Shown: positions 1-8,396 of the stretch, piece after piece
Layout: each line of letters opens with the position of its first letter
How positions within the stretch are numbered: position 1 is the stretch's first letter
NCBI GenBank assembly: GCA_038087035.1
Contig: CP051187.1
Span: 682,001-746,000, forward strand
Direction of reading: 5' to 3'
Length of the DNA: 64,000 nt
DNA from: Gloeotrichia echinulata CP02
GTDB lineage: Bacteria > Cyanobacteriota > Cyanobacteriia > Cyanobacteriales > Nostocaceae
Translations under genes and position numbers: made by a program
Notes under the pieces: generated by a model
The model's input: the letters and a program-made list of their open reading frames with translations, nothing else
What the model was told of the DNA's origin: nothing
Databases searched by the model: none

Positions 1-1
1 A

Positions 2-496
2 ACCTTGGGTAAAGTGATTGGTGGTGGCTTACCAGTAGGAGCCTACGGTGGTCGTCGCGATATCATGTCAATGATTGCACCGGCTGGCCCTGTGTATCAA
101 GCGGGGACTCTTTCTGGTAATCCTTTGGCGATGACCGCTGGGATTAAAACCCTAGAATTGCTGCAAAAACCTGGTACTTATGAGTATTTAGATCAGATTA
201 CGAAAAAACTTGCAGATGGCTTGCTGAAAGTTGCTCATGAAACTGGTCATGCGGCTTGCGTTGGTCACATTAGCGCCATGTTTGGCTTATTTTTCACAAG
301 TGGGCCAGTTCATCAGTACGAGGATGCGAAAAAATCCGATACAGCCAAATTTGGCCGCTTCCATCGCGGGATGCTAGAGCGGGGTATTTACCTTGCACCA
401 TCTCAGTTTGAGGCTGGATTTACTTCTTTAGCTCATACTGAGGCTGATATTGAGCAGACTTTAACTGTTGCCAGGGAAGTCCTGTCTGGGTTGTAA
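2..496 (+). CDS. hemL: Glutamate-1-semialdehyde 2,1-aminomutase, C-terminal part (5' end outside window)
   Basis: PLP-dependent aminomutase that converts glutamate-1-semialdehyde to 5-aminolevulinate, the entry to tetrapyrrole (chlorophyll, haem, bilin) synthesis in the cytoplasm. The frame is already open at base 2 and reads TLGKVIGGGLPVGAYGG, which carries the PLP-binding lysine of the family. It continues through AGTLSGNPLAMTAG and ends normally at VAREVLSGL. About 165 of the usual ~430 residues are visible; the N-terminal part lies before the window. No frame damage is seen. Confidence 0.95.
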   Translation, partial: TLGKVIGGGLPVGAYGGRRDIMSMIAPAGPVYQAGTLSGNPLAMTAGIKTLELLQKPGTYEYLDQITKKLADGLLKVAHETGHAACVGHISAMFGLFFTSGPVHQYEDAKKSDTAKFGRFHRGMLERGIYLAPSQFEAGFTSLAHTEADIEQTLTVAREVLSGL

Positions 497-754
497 AGTA
501 AAACAGTACGGATTGCGGAGTGTTGAGTGCTGAACACTCCGCATTATTGCTCATGAGCGTCACTAAGTGAGGAATTTGGTGAATATAACCCATCGATGGG
601 AAGTTTATGGTTATTTTACGCAAACTTACTCTAACTTTAGCCAATCTTCAAAGTATTTCCAGCAAAAATTACCTACCACAAATTGATTTTGTTTTCAATA
701 ATGAAATCATAGTGTGACGTAACAATTATTATTCGTGTAGCGAGTTGACAGTAC

Positions 755-2380
755 ATGAGCTACTGCTTGAATCCTATCTGTTCCCATCCAGAAAATGTGG
801 CATATAGCCAAAGGTGTCAGTCTTGTGGCTCGCAACTACTGTTGAGAGACCGCTATCAAGTCGTGAAACCATTGGGTCAAGGTGGCTTTGGCGCAACCTT
901 TTTAGCCTATGATCAAGCCTTACCAGGGGAACCGAGTTGCGTGATTAAGCAACTTCGTCCCTCAGCAAATGCACCACATGTTTTACAGATGGCGCGAGAA
1001 CTGTTTGAGCGAGAGGCGAAAACCCTAGGCAAAATTGGGAATCATCCCCAAGTCCCAAGGCTGTTGGACTATTTTGAAGACAATCAACAATTCTACTTAG
1101 TCCAGGAATACATTAATGGTGCCACCTTACAGCAAGAGGTGAAACGCAACGGTATTTTTAGCGAAGCTGGGGTCAAGCAGTTCTTGAGTGAAATTTTGCC
1201 TTTGCTGCAATACATTCATGAGCAAAAGGTGATTCACCGTGATATCAAACCAGCCAACTTGATTCGCCGCAGTCAAGATGCAAGAATGGTTTTGATTGAT
1301 TTTGGAGCGGTGAAAAACCAAGTCAATCCAATTTCTGGCCCATCAGGACAGACCGTATTAACTGCTTATGCAATTGGTACTCCTGGTTTTGCGCCTCCAG
1401 AGCAAATGGCGATGCGTCCAGTCTACGCCAGTGATATCTACGCCCTGGGAATAACATGCATTTATATGCTGACTGGTAAAGCTCCTAAAGATTTGGAATA
1501 CAATCCCACAACTGGTGAAATGATGTGGGAACGACTTGTACAACTCAGTGACCACTTCGCAAGTGTATTGCGGAAAATGTTGGAGGTGTCAGTACGTAAT
1601 CGCTACCAGTCAGCCACCGAGGTACTCAGAGGGTTGGAAATGGAACCATACCTGGAGAGTTTGGCTAAGGGATTGCTGGTTAAAACTGATGCCAGCGTTA
1701 AAGAGGTAACACAGAACCGCTGGGAAAATTCTGCGGTGATCAGTAGGAATCCTGTTGCTACTAATAGTAGTAGTAGTAGTGCAGAAGTGGCGCAGTTAGC
1801 AGCTGCAATTCGCGCCAGACGTGCTAAAGCTACAGAAGCGGCTGCATTAAATCCAGCGGGAATCCGCCAAGGGCTGATGGTGGCAAAATCTACAACCTTG
1901 GCTAGCAGCAACAGTAATGGTTCGCAAATTCAAAACTCTAAAATTGCACGCAAGTTAGATACCCAAGGTTTACTCACAGCCTATCTTAAGGGAAGACGGG
2001 ATTTTGCTCAACACAATTTGAGTCTACTTAATTTGCAAGGTTCTGACTTGTCAGGGACGAATTTTCATTCGGCGCAAATGCACAAAACCAACCTCCAAGG
2101 AGCTAATCTCCACAATAGTGATTTTGGTAGAGCCAGTCTGATGGGTGCTAATCTCAGGGACGCTAATTTGACCAAAGCTTACCTGAACAATGCTGATTTA
2201 GAAGCAGCTGACCTGCGAGGTGCTGACCTCACCCATGTTAATTTCAGCAATGCCAATCTTAAGGGAGCTAATCTCTGTGGTGCTAATCTTACTGGTGCGA
2301 AAATTGCCGATGAACAACTGGCGCAGGCTAAAACCAATTGGATGACGGTACGTCCCAATGGTAAACGAGGTTTGTTGTGA
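755..2380 (+). CDS. Ser/Thr protein kinase with N-terminal zinc ribbon and C-terminal pentapeptide repeats
   Basis: 541 aa. Residues ~4-28 hold a four-cysteine ribbon (CLNPIC, CQSCG) typical of cyanobacterial eukaryotic-type kinases. The kinase domain (~33-300) has the glycine loop GQGGFG, ATP lysine VIKQ, catalytic HRDIKPANL, DFG and GTPGFAPPEQ. An Ala/Ser-rich linker (~340-410) is followed by A(D/N)Lxx pentapeptide repeats (~425-525), which build a right-handed beta-helix used for protein contact. No membrane segment is seen, so it is probably cytoplasmic. Standalone gene; substrate unknown. A similar ribbon opens the kinase at 5457, so the two are likely paralogues. Confidence 0.93.
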   Translation: MSYCLNPICSHPENVAYSQRCQSCGSQLLLRDRYQVVKPLGQGGFGATFLAYDQALPGEPSCVIKQLRPSANAPHVLQMARELFEREAKTLGKIGNHPQVPRLLDYFEDNQQFYLVQEYINGATLQQEVKRNGIFSEAGVKQFLSEILPLLQYIHEQKVIHRDIKPANLIRRSQDARMVLIDFGAVKNQVNPISGPSGQTVLTAYAIGTPGFAPPEQMAMRPVYASDIYALGITCIYMLTGKAPKDLEYNPTTGEMMWERLVQLSDHFASVLRKMLEVSVRNRYQSATEVLRGLEMEPYLESLAKGLLVKTDASVKEVTQNRWENSAVISRNPVATNSSSSSAEVAQLAAAIRARRAKATEAAALNPAGIRQGLMVAKSTTLASSNSNGSQIQNSKIARKLDTQGLLTAYLKGRRDFAQHNLSLLNLQGSDLSGTNFHSAQMHKTNLQGANLHNSDFGRASLMGANLRDANLTKAYLNNADLEAADLRGADLTHVNFSNANLKGANLCGANLTGAKIADEQLAQAKTNWMTVRPNGKRGLL

Positions 2381-2927
2381 TTTCAGCTTTGAGATTAGGT
2401 TAATTCCAAATTGTCAATTAAATAAATCTTAAAATTTTAAAAGTTTAAAAAAATTTTATATTCACACTGTTATTTAGGCAATAGTGTCATGTCCCGCTGA
2501 CGAACCACTATTACTACATGAAACTTAACCCGCTTTGAAATTAGCCAAAACGGGCTTTAATACTCTGATCTTGAGCGTTCCAGCTAACGCTTAGAGATCT
2601 CCCAAATAGCAAACAGGTAATTGTGCCATCACTTAGTAAATGCTATTGTTTGTTTAATTGTTTGTTTTGAATGTTTTCCTGAAAATTAAGCAAAATTTAA
2701 CAAGTACCACCTGTTAAAACTGCGAAAGACTACTTTACAATAAACAACAAAGGAACACAATAATTTTTTTATAAAAATTTTCCATAACATCTATGAGCGC
2801 GAAAACCAGGGACAATTTCACCCCAATCAAAGGCGAAAACAATTGACGCTCTTTGGCCGCTAGAGTTTCCAGGGTAGGTGCGGCAAGTAAAAAGCAATTT
2901 ATCATTCCTGATACAGGCTGACACGAA
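2381..2927. other. Intergenic region, 547 bp
   Basis: AT-rich spacer between the kinase and the FHA gene. Short imperfect inverted stretches are present (for example near 2570-2600), but I see no convincing gene, RNA or known repeat. It probably contains the promoter of the FHA gene. Confidence 0.5.
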
Positions 2928-3704
2928 ATGTTAATGACAGAAATCAGCAATTTAAATTTGTTGGCAGTACAAGCCTCGCCGATGGCGTCTGAGCTACAAC
3001 AGAAGGAAGTAGAACGGCAATTAAGTCTGTTTCAGATATTCCGCAAGCTGTATGAAGACCATAGCAGCCTTTTAAATGAAATTCTGCAGATAGAAGCCCC
3101 AGAACAGTCGGCGTTGACAGGGGTGAAGCCATGTTACGTACAAGGCGTAGTAGAAGCGTCTGATGTTTACGTGATTACTAACTTGTGCGAAAACAAGACA
3201 CAAAGCTTACAACAACCACAGGGTATCTGGACAATAGGTCGCGATACCAACAGTGGCATACATATTGCTGATAGATATTTATCTGAACGCCACGCTGCGA
3301 TTCAATATATTGACGATCAAGGTTTTTATTTAATTGACTTTAACAGCAGCAATGGCTCCTTTGTGAATGGCGAGCCAGTCTATCAGCCGAAAAAGCTCAA
3401 AGATGGCGATCGCATTCGTCTAGGTAGTATAACTTTTGATTTTTTTATTAATCAGACTAATCGTGTTCTACCAACTGTAGCAATCGAGTTACTGTTGCAG
3501 CTTGTGTCTCGAAATGATGGTAATGCAGTAAAAATGCCTAATCAACCCAGTAATAAACAAAAACAACCGACTCAAAGCTCAAATGAGCTTCCACGGATTG
3601 ACACAGACTTACGCTTATTTGATCACCACCAACAACCGCATGGTGGCTTAAGTGCAGAAGACAAGTCAGAAATTTTAGACCGCTTTTTCAGCAGAAGTCG
3701 TTAA
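2928..3704 (+). CDS. FHA-domain protein
   Basis: 258 aa (start ATG 2928; a second ATG at 2934 is equally possible). The first ~75 residues are helical and Glu/Gln-rich. The FHA domain (~95-185) shows IGRDTNSGIHI, the SERHA motif and the NGSFVNG loop that bind phosphothreonine. The C-terminus is polar and low-complexity. FHA proteins read out Ser/Thr kinase activity, and two such kinases lie nearby, so a shared signalling role is plausible but inferred. Converges with recA. Confidence 0.9.
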   Translation: MLMTEISNLNLLAVQASPMASELQQKEVERQLSLFQIFRKLYEDHSSLLNEILQIEAPEQSALTGVKPCYVQGVVEASDVYVITNLCENKTQSLQQPQGIWTIGRDTNSGIHIADRYLSERHAAIQYIDDQGFYLIDFNSSNGSFVNGEPVYQPKKLKDGDRIRLGSITFDFFINQTNRVLPTVAIELLLQLVSRNDGNAVKMPNQPSNKQKQPTQSSNELPRIDTDLRLFDHHQQPHGGLSAEDKSEILDRFFSRSR

Positions 3705-3761
3705 TAGTTAGACAACTGCTGCTTACTGCTATTTTTAGTTAGCTATTATATCACAAATAAA

Positions 3762-3789
3762 GTAGGGGCGCAAGGCCTTGCGCCCCTAC
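3762..3789. repeat. 28-bp perfect palindrome, dispersed family; possible bidirectional terminator
   Basis: GTAGGGGCGCAAGG followed by its reverse complement, between the convergent ends of the FHA gene and recA. Relatives occur at 40253-40280 and near 45612. A second sequence type (GGGGCACGGCA core) is at 6989, 7865, 11880, 16975, 35072, 36261 and 45303. The hairpin would form in RNA from either side, so it may help termination, but there is no U-run. Confidence 0.7.
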
Positions 3790-3810
3790 CATCGTATCTA
3801 TCTGAGTTTT

Positions 3811-4890
3811 TTAGTCTTCTTCAGGCTCTATATCAAGTTCTTCCTCTTCGTCTTCGCTGACCTTGGCGACAGAGTTAGCGGAGACAACAGCGCCTTTGTC
3901 TAGCTTTTCACGTACTAGCTGGGTAATTTTGTCAGTAAATTCGGGCTTGTCTTCCAGATATTTAATGGCGTTATCTCGACCTTGGGAAATATTTTCGCCG
4001 TTGAAGCTATACCAAGCGCCTTTGCGGATGAGGACGCCTGTTTCTTCTGCTAGGTCAACAAGACAACCTAATGTAGAAATTCCTTTGCCAAAAATAATGT
4101 CAAATTCTGCAATTCTAAAAGGCGGTGCTACTTTATTTTTGGCAACTTTTACCTTAACACGGTTGCCAAATTCATCTGTACCTTTTTTCAAGGTTTGAAT
4201 CCGGCGAATATCTAAGCGTACCGAAGCGTAAAATTTCAATGCGTTACCACCAGTTGTTGTTTCTGGGCTACCGTAGGTAACACCGATTTTTTGCCGCAAC
4301 TGGTTGATAAAAATTACTGTGCAGCCAGATTTACCAATATTTCCCGTAATTTTGCGTAGAGCTTGGCTCATCAATCTGGCTTGGAGACCAACGTGAGCAT
4401 CACCCATATCGCCTTCAATTTCAGCGCGGGGAACCAATGCTGCTACTGAGTCAATGATCACAATATCAACCGCAGCAGAACGAACTAGCTGATCGACAAT
4501 TTCCAAAGCCGATTCACCAGTGTCTGGTTGAGAAACTAGCAAATTATCAATATCTACGCCTAATGCTGCAGCGTAGGTGGGGTCTAGGGCGTGTTCAGCA
4601 TCCACAAAAGCAGCAATACCCCCATTTCTTTGTACTTCCGCCAGGGCGTGTAAGGCTACCGTCGTCTTACCGGAACTTTCAGGACCATAAATTTCAATTA
4701 CCCGTCCTTTGGGTAAACCGCCCCCCAATGCTAAATCCAAGGTAAGCGCCCCGGTGGAAATTGTCTCCACGCGCATCCGGGTAGCATCACCTAAGCGCAT
4801 GATTGCTCCTTTACCGAAGCTGCGCTCAATCTGGCTGAGTACCACGTTCAGCGCTTTTTGCTTGCCATTCGTATCTGTGTTGGTAGCCAT
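3811..4890 (-). CDS. recA: Recombinase A
   Basis: 359 aa, full length. DNA-dependent ATPase that forms the strand-exchange filament in homologous recombination and DNA-damage responses. Walker A GPESSGKTT (~residues 69-77), Walker B VDIVIIDSVAAL, loop L2 around GGNALKFYASVRLDIRR, and the acidic C-terminal tail EDEEEELDIEPEED are all present. The start ATAMATNTD... fits cyanobacterial RecA. Monocistronic. Confidence 0.98.
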   Translation of the reverse strand: MATNTDTNGKQKALNVVLSQIERSFGKGAIMRLGDATRMRVETISTGALTLDLALGGGLPKGRVIEIYGPESSGKTTVALHALAEVQRNGGIAAFVDAEHALDPTYAAALGVDIDNLLVSQPDTGESALEIVDQLVRSAAVDIVIIDSVAALVPRAEIEGDMGDAHVGLQARLMSQALRKITGNIGKSGCTVIFINQLRQKIGVTYGSPETTTGGNALKFYASVRLDIRRIQTLKKGTDEFGNRVKVKVAKNKVAPPFRIAEFDIIFGKGISTLGCLVDLAEETGVLIRKGAWYSFNGENISQGRDNAIKYLEDKPEFTDKITQLVREKLDKGAVVSANSVAKVSEDEEEELDIEPEED

Positions 4891-5087
4891 TAGAGCCTCG
4901 AAATATAGGGATTTATGGAGTGTTGGGAGTCTGAGTAGAACAGATATACTATTTTAACCAGAAAATGCTGTAATGGGAATTCTCAAAAAAGGAAGCGTGC
5001 CAAGATTTTAACGCGATCGCCACAGGATTAGGTAGCCCGACTCAATAATTTTACCAAAAAACTGGGTCTAAAGCCTGGCCCTTCTAT
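4891..5087. other. recA upstream region
   Basis: About 200 bp upstream of recA, containing one HIP1 octamer (near 5014). It presumably carries the recA promoter. I see no convincing SOS box. Confidence 0.4.
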
Positions 5088-5195
5088 TACTCTGTCAAGA
5101 TAAAAATGATGGACTGTAGTGCGGGCATCTTGCCCGCGTGAGCGAGACGCTCACACTACCAAAAATCCCTCAAAACAAAATTGACAGACTACTAC
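5088..5195 (+). mobile_element. MITE-like element (~105 bp), copy 1
   Basis: Nearly identical, with one mismatch seen, to 28741-28848. The ends are an inverted repeat: left TACTCTGTCAAG, right TTGACAGACTAC. An internal hairpin GCGGGCATCTTGCCCGC is present. It contains no real gene. The second copy has an empty-site counterpart in this window, which shows that this sequence behaves as a discrete inserted unit. Confidence 0.75.
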
Positions 5196-5342
5196 TCCCT
5201 TCCCGCTGGAAGATTACCGTTCGCGGAGCGTCCCGTAGGGAAATAATTTTTAGCTCACGCATTCGCGCAGCGTCTCGCAGAGAAGGCGCAAAGGCGCAAA
5301 GAAGGAAAATTATAGGTAATCTTAGACCGGGAAGGGAGTAAG
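5191..5342. repeat. Inverted-repeat element with ACTCCCTTCCCG ends
   Basis: Left end ACTCCCTTCCCG then AAGATTACC (5191-5219); right end GGTAATCTT then CGGGAAGGGAGT (5315-5340). The interior carries very small dispersed repeats (TTCGCGGAGCGTCCCG type) and GGCGCAAAG units. A partial copy lacking the left end lies at 8228-8330, where its interior supplies the last codons of a small gene. Confidence 0.6.
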
Positions 5343-5456
5343 CGGCGATCGCCACTGTATAATTATGTAATTGTTCTTCATCAATAGTAATTAACTTGAC
5401 ATATAATTCTGAGCAAGCAAGTGATAATCAAGACATAAGCCACTCAAAGCAGAGTT

Positions 5457-6410
5457 ATGACCCATATCTGCTGTCTAAATCCCGCTTGCTACAATCCCCA
5501 ATCTCCTGATGGGACTAAATTTTGTGTTAACTGCGGTGTTCCACTGGTAACACTCAGAAACCGCTATCGCCCGATAAAATCTTTAGGCGGTGGGGGATTT
5601 GGCAAAACTTATCTGGCTGAAGATATTGACAAGTTAAATCAAAAATGCGTGATTAAGCAGTTTGCGCCACAGGTACAGGGAACAGGCGCACTGCAAAAGG
5701 CTACAGAATTATTTGAACAAGAAGCCAGAAGATTAGAACAATTAGGGGAACATCCGCAAATTCCGACGCTGTTGGCGTATTTTCAAGCAGATGGTCGCCT
5801 GTATTTGGTACAGCAATTTATCGATGGGCAAGATTTATTAAAAGAATTGCAACAGCAAGGGAATTTTAGTGAAGAAAAGATTCGGGAATTATTGGGCGAT
5901 TTGTTAGAGATTCTCAAAATTGTCCATCAGGAAAAAGTTATTCATCGGGATATTAAACCAGAGAATATTATTCGTCGTCGCGTTGCTAATTCGTCTCTAA
6001 TTCAGGGAGGGAAAAAGGCAGATTTAGTATTAATTGATTTTGGTGCCGCGAAACAAGTGACAACAACTGTGGTTTCGAGTCAAGGGACTACCATTGGTTC
6101 TTTTGGTTATGTACCGATAGAACAAATGCAAGGTGGAGAAGCCTATCGAGCGAGTGATTTATACAGTTTAGGTGCAACTTGCTTTCATTTATTGAGTGGA
6201 ATTCACCCTTGGGAACTTTGGAAAATACAAGGTTATGGTTGGGTGGGGAGTTGGAGACAGCATTTACCGCAATCGGTGAGTGAGGAATTGGGGCAAATTT
6301 TAGATAAGTTACTGCAACAAGATTATCAACAGCGTTATCAGGGATCTTCCGTACTTAGCGTGCTGAATTTATTAAATAATCAGCTTGAAACCCTTGCAGA
6401 GCTAAGATAA
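5457..6410 (+). CDS. Ser/Thr protein kinase, N-terminal part; C-terminus supplied by a MITE
   Basis: 317 aa. Zinc ribbon (CCLNPACYNP...CVNCG), kinase domain with GGGGFGKTY, VIKQ, HRDIKPENII, DFGAAK and the activation segment GSFGYVPIEQ. The kinase C-lobe stops at residue ~296 (YQQRYQG), exactly where the 196-bp MITE at 6342 begins. The last ~22 residues (SSVLSVLNLLNNQLETLAE) are MITE-encoded. Directly after the MITE come WD40 blades ending in the usual IKIWRMP, so the ancestral gene was probably a kinase-WD40 fusion. The catalytic core is nearly complete, so residual activity cannot be excluded. Confidence 0.85.
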   Translation: MTHICCLNPACYNPQSPDGTKFCVNCGVPLVTLRNRYRPIKSLGGGGFGKTYLAEDIDKLNQKCVIKQFAPQVQGTGALQKATELFEQEARRLEQLGEHPQIPTLLAYFQADGRLYLVQQFIDGQDLLKELQQQGNFSEEKIRELLGDLLEILKIVHQEKVIHRDIKPENIIRRRVANSSLIQGGKKADLVLIDFGAAKQVTTTVVSSQGTTIGSFGYVPIEQMQGGEAYRASDLYSLGATCFHLLSGIHPWELWKIQGYGWVGSWRQHLPQSVSEELGQILDKLLQQDYQQRYQGSSVLSVLNLLNNQLETLAELR

Positions 6411-6537
6411 TAGTCATTATTTTCTGTATTTTATATCATATTGCTAAAAATTAAATTATGAACGCCTGTAAGCCTTACTTTTAAAGCAAATTTATAGACT
6501 TTAATTAATAATTAAGCACGCTAAGTACGCAAGAACC
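6342..6537 (-). mobile_element. 196-bp MITE, ISL3-like ends (copy a, subfamily A)
   Basis: Starts GGATCTTCCGTACTTAGCGT and ends with CTAAGTACGCAAGAACC, an imperfect inverted repeat of ~24 bp. Length 196 bp, the same as the copies at 29800, 40838, 47915, 51532 and 53253. Sequence closest to the 53253 copy in reverse complement. The GGxTCTTxxG terminus resembles ISL3-family ends. No target duplication is visible. Confidence 0.85.
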
Positions 6538-6844
6538 GACTTTGGTGAGTGGGAGTAGTGACAAGACTATCAAATTCTGGAACCTGCAAACGGGTAAGTT
6601 GAAATCTATCCTCACTGGTCATTCCGACTCGATTCTTTCCGTCGCCATCAGCCCAGATGGTCAGACTTTGGTGAGTGGGAGTGGGGACAAGACTATCAAA
6701 ATCTGGAACCTGCAAACGGGTGAGTTGAAATCTACCTTCACTGGTCATTCCGACTATGTTAATTCCGTCGCCATCAGCCCAGATGGTCAGACTTTGGTGA
6801 GTGGGAGTGGGGACAAGACTATCAAAATCTGGCGGATGCCGTAG
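6536..6844 (+). pseudogene. WD40-repeat C-terminal fragment of the interrupted kinase
   Basis: Open frame immediately after the MITE: about two and a half WD40 blades with SPDGQTLVSGSGDKTIKIW and a normal terminal IKIWRMP then stop. No start codon of its own or ribosome site is apparent (a TTG at 6542 is the first candidate). The frame does not rejoin the kinase frame if the 196-bp MITE is removed, and several blades plus the linker are missing. The two parts are therefore separated by insertion plus deletion. Confidence 0.75.
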
Positions 6845-6988
6845 TTACAGTACAATAGGCTTGGTGTTAGCGGATCGCAGTTAAGAATAATTGTAGGTTG
6901 GGTTGAGGCTCACCGCAAACCCAACAAATTCCGGAGAAATATTATAGCGCTTCTCAGTTGGATGCAATACAAAATTATATCGTCGCGT

Positions 6989-7017
6989 GTAGGGGCACGG
7001 CATTGCCGTGCCCCTAC
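6989..7017. repeat. Palindromic repeat (GGGGCACGGCA family)
   Basis: GTAGGGGCACGGCATTGCC followed by the complementary arm: a near-perfect 29-bp palindrome in the 6845-7143 spacer. A further half-arm (GTGCCGTGCCCCTAC) lies at 7049-7067. Confidence 0.7.
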
Positions 7018-7041
7018 GAGTGTATTGGACTCAAACGAGAA

Positions 7042-7093
7042 CCGCTTTATTCGTGCCGTGCCCCTACGACAATTTTCCTTAACTGAACTGTAT
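7042..7093. repeat. Solo end of a TIR element; empty site matching the 28.7-kb nested copy
   Basis: About 50 bp reading CGTGCCGTGCCCCTAC then GACAATTTTCCTTAACTGAA and ending in ACTGTATTG. The same sequence occurs at 28721-28876, but there it is split after CCCCTAC by a ~108-bp insert. This copy lacks the insert. Only the right terminal inverted repeat is present here. Confidence 0.65.
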
Positions 7094-7143
7094 TGTCCTA
7101 AGTCAGTTCTATGATAAAAATAAACCACGCTATGGTTTAATTT

Positions 7144-7737
7144 ATGTCTTCTCCTGTTCTGGAAAAACCTACGAGTTCTGAGACTTCCTACGTTCTTGTG
7201 TACAATGTCAGTTGGGAACAATTAGAACAGCTTGATATTGCCCTTGCAGGGACAAGCGCACGACTAAGTTATTTAGATGGTATTCTCGAAATTATGTCGC
7301 CACTTTCTGATGACCATGAGGACAATAGAAAAACTCTGGCGATGTTGCTAGAAATTTATCTGCGGATAAAGAATATCCGGTTTTATGGGCGGGGATCTGC
7401 AACCATAGGTAAAAAGGAAGACAACACGCGATGCGAACCCGATGAGTCTTATAATTTAGGGACAAAAAAACCTATTCCCGATTTATTGTTAGAAATAACT
7501 GTCACGAGTGGCGGAATCAATAAGCTAGAAATTTATCAGCGTTTGCGAGTACCTGAAGTCTGGTTTTGGGAAGATGGTTTATTATCAGTTTATTGTTTGC
7601 AAGGTGACAGTTATATCAAAGTTAATAAAAGTAATTTATTGCCAGAGTTGAATTTAGATTTATTAGCAAAATATGCGCTAATGGCTGACCAATATGATGC
7701 GGTGAATGAATATAGTCGGATAATAACTCAGGAATAA
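7144..7737 (+). CDS. Uma2-family (DUF820) PD-(D/E)xK nuclease-like protein
   Basis: 197 aa. Matches the large cyanobacterial Uma2/DUF820 family: RLSYLDGILEIMSP near the N-terminus, H/N region (HEDNRKTLA), then CEPDESYNL, PDLLLEITVTSGG and the helix KLEIYQRLRVPEVWFW. The E-x-D...PDLLLEI pattern is the putative PD-(D/E)xK core. Function in vivo is unknown; these genes are multicopy in Nostocales. Starts at ATG 7144 in a repeat-rich spacer. Confidence 0.88.
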   Translation: MSSPVLEKPTSSETSYVLVYNVSWEQLEQLDIALAGTSARLSYLDGILEIMSPLSDDHEDNRKTLAMLLEIYLRIKNIRFYGRGSATIGKKEDNTRCEPDESYNLGTKKPIPDLLLEITVTSGGINKLEIYQRLRVPEVWFWEDGLLSVYCLQGDSYIKVNKSNLLPELNLDLLAKYALMADQYDAVNEYSRIITQE

Positions 7738-7784
7738 ATTAAAATTAGGATTGCTATATTCCTCTCTATGTCGTGGTGGAGGGG

Positions 7785-7937
7785 CTAGTCCCGCGATTTC
7801 AAACTATTTGTTTAGCCGGATAAATTTTTAGATACCCCTAAATCCACACGATATGATACCAGCTGTAGGGGCACGGCATTGCCGTGCCCCCACTCGCTCC
7901 TACATGTGTCAGCGAGACTTTGAAATCGCGGGACTAG
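7785..7937. mobile_element. 153-bp inverted-repeat element with nested palindrome
   Basis: Ends are a perfect 19-bp inverted repeat, CTAGTCCCGCGATTTCAAA (7785-7803) and its complement (7919-7937). The element encloses a palindrome of the GGGGCACGGCA family at 7865-7893. No coding content. The structure fits a small non-autonomous element that itself received a palindrome. Confidence 0.65.
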
Positions 7938-8019
7938 GCGTGGGGTCTTATTTTCAAGTCAGATTCATCAACAATGCGATAAAATTAAGAAAGAGAAATA
8001 TTTAGGTAACGACTCGGAT

Positions 8020-8241
8020 ATGGGTACTTTGCCAGAAATCGAAGCTGCTATCAAACAACTACCGGAAAATGATATTCGTCAACTGGCTGCTTGGTTGGAA
8101 GAATATTTAGAACAAATCTGGGATCAGGAAATCGAAGCTGACTTGACATCGGGAAAACTAGATCAGCTAATTGTTAAAGTAGAAGCTGATATTGCAGCAA
8201 ATAAGGTGCGAGATATTGATGGAATCATTAATAATTTTTAG
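8020..8241 (+). CDS. Small antitoxin-like protein, C-terminus overwritten by a repeat
   Basis: 73 aa, acidic and helical: PEIEAAIKQLPENDIRQLA, ...DQEIEADLTSGKLDQLIVK. This resembles small cyanobacterial proteins encoded upstream of RelE/ParE-type toxins. No toxin gene follows. The final codons (GIINNF, stop) coincide with the interior of the dispersed repeat also seen at ~5240, so the original C-terminus and probably the partner gene were lost when the repeat inserted. Assignment as antitoxin is inference. Confidence 0.5.
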   Translation: MGTLPEIEAAIKQLPENDIRQLAAWLEEYLEQIWDQEIEADLTSGKLDQLIVKVEADIAANKVRDIDGIINNF

Positions 8242-8396
8242 CTCACGCAAAGGCGCATTCGCGCAGCGTCTCGCAGAGAAGGCGCAAAGAAGGAAAATTA
8301 TAGGTAATCTTCCAGCGGTTCGGGAGTAATTCGTAATTTTGAGGTCGCACAAAAATGCTACAATCGCTTCAGCACTAATGGTTTGTGGCATCTTTG

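Noticed and set aside
2735..2950. 71-aa minus-strand frame upstream of the FHA gene
   Set aside because: Overlaps the FHA start, has no recognisable motif or ribosome site, and lies in the expected promoter region.
5138..5341. Small protein starting MSETLTLPKIPQNKIDRLL, also at 28791
   Set aside because: Both copies lie within the 105-bp MITE-like element and diverge completely after it; this is repeat sequence rather than a gene.
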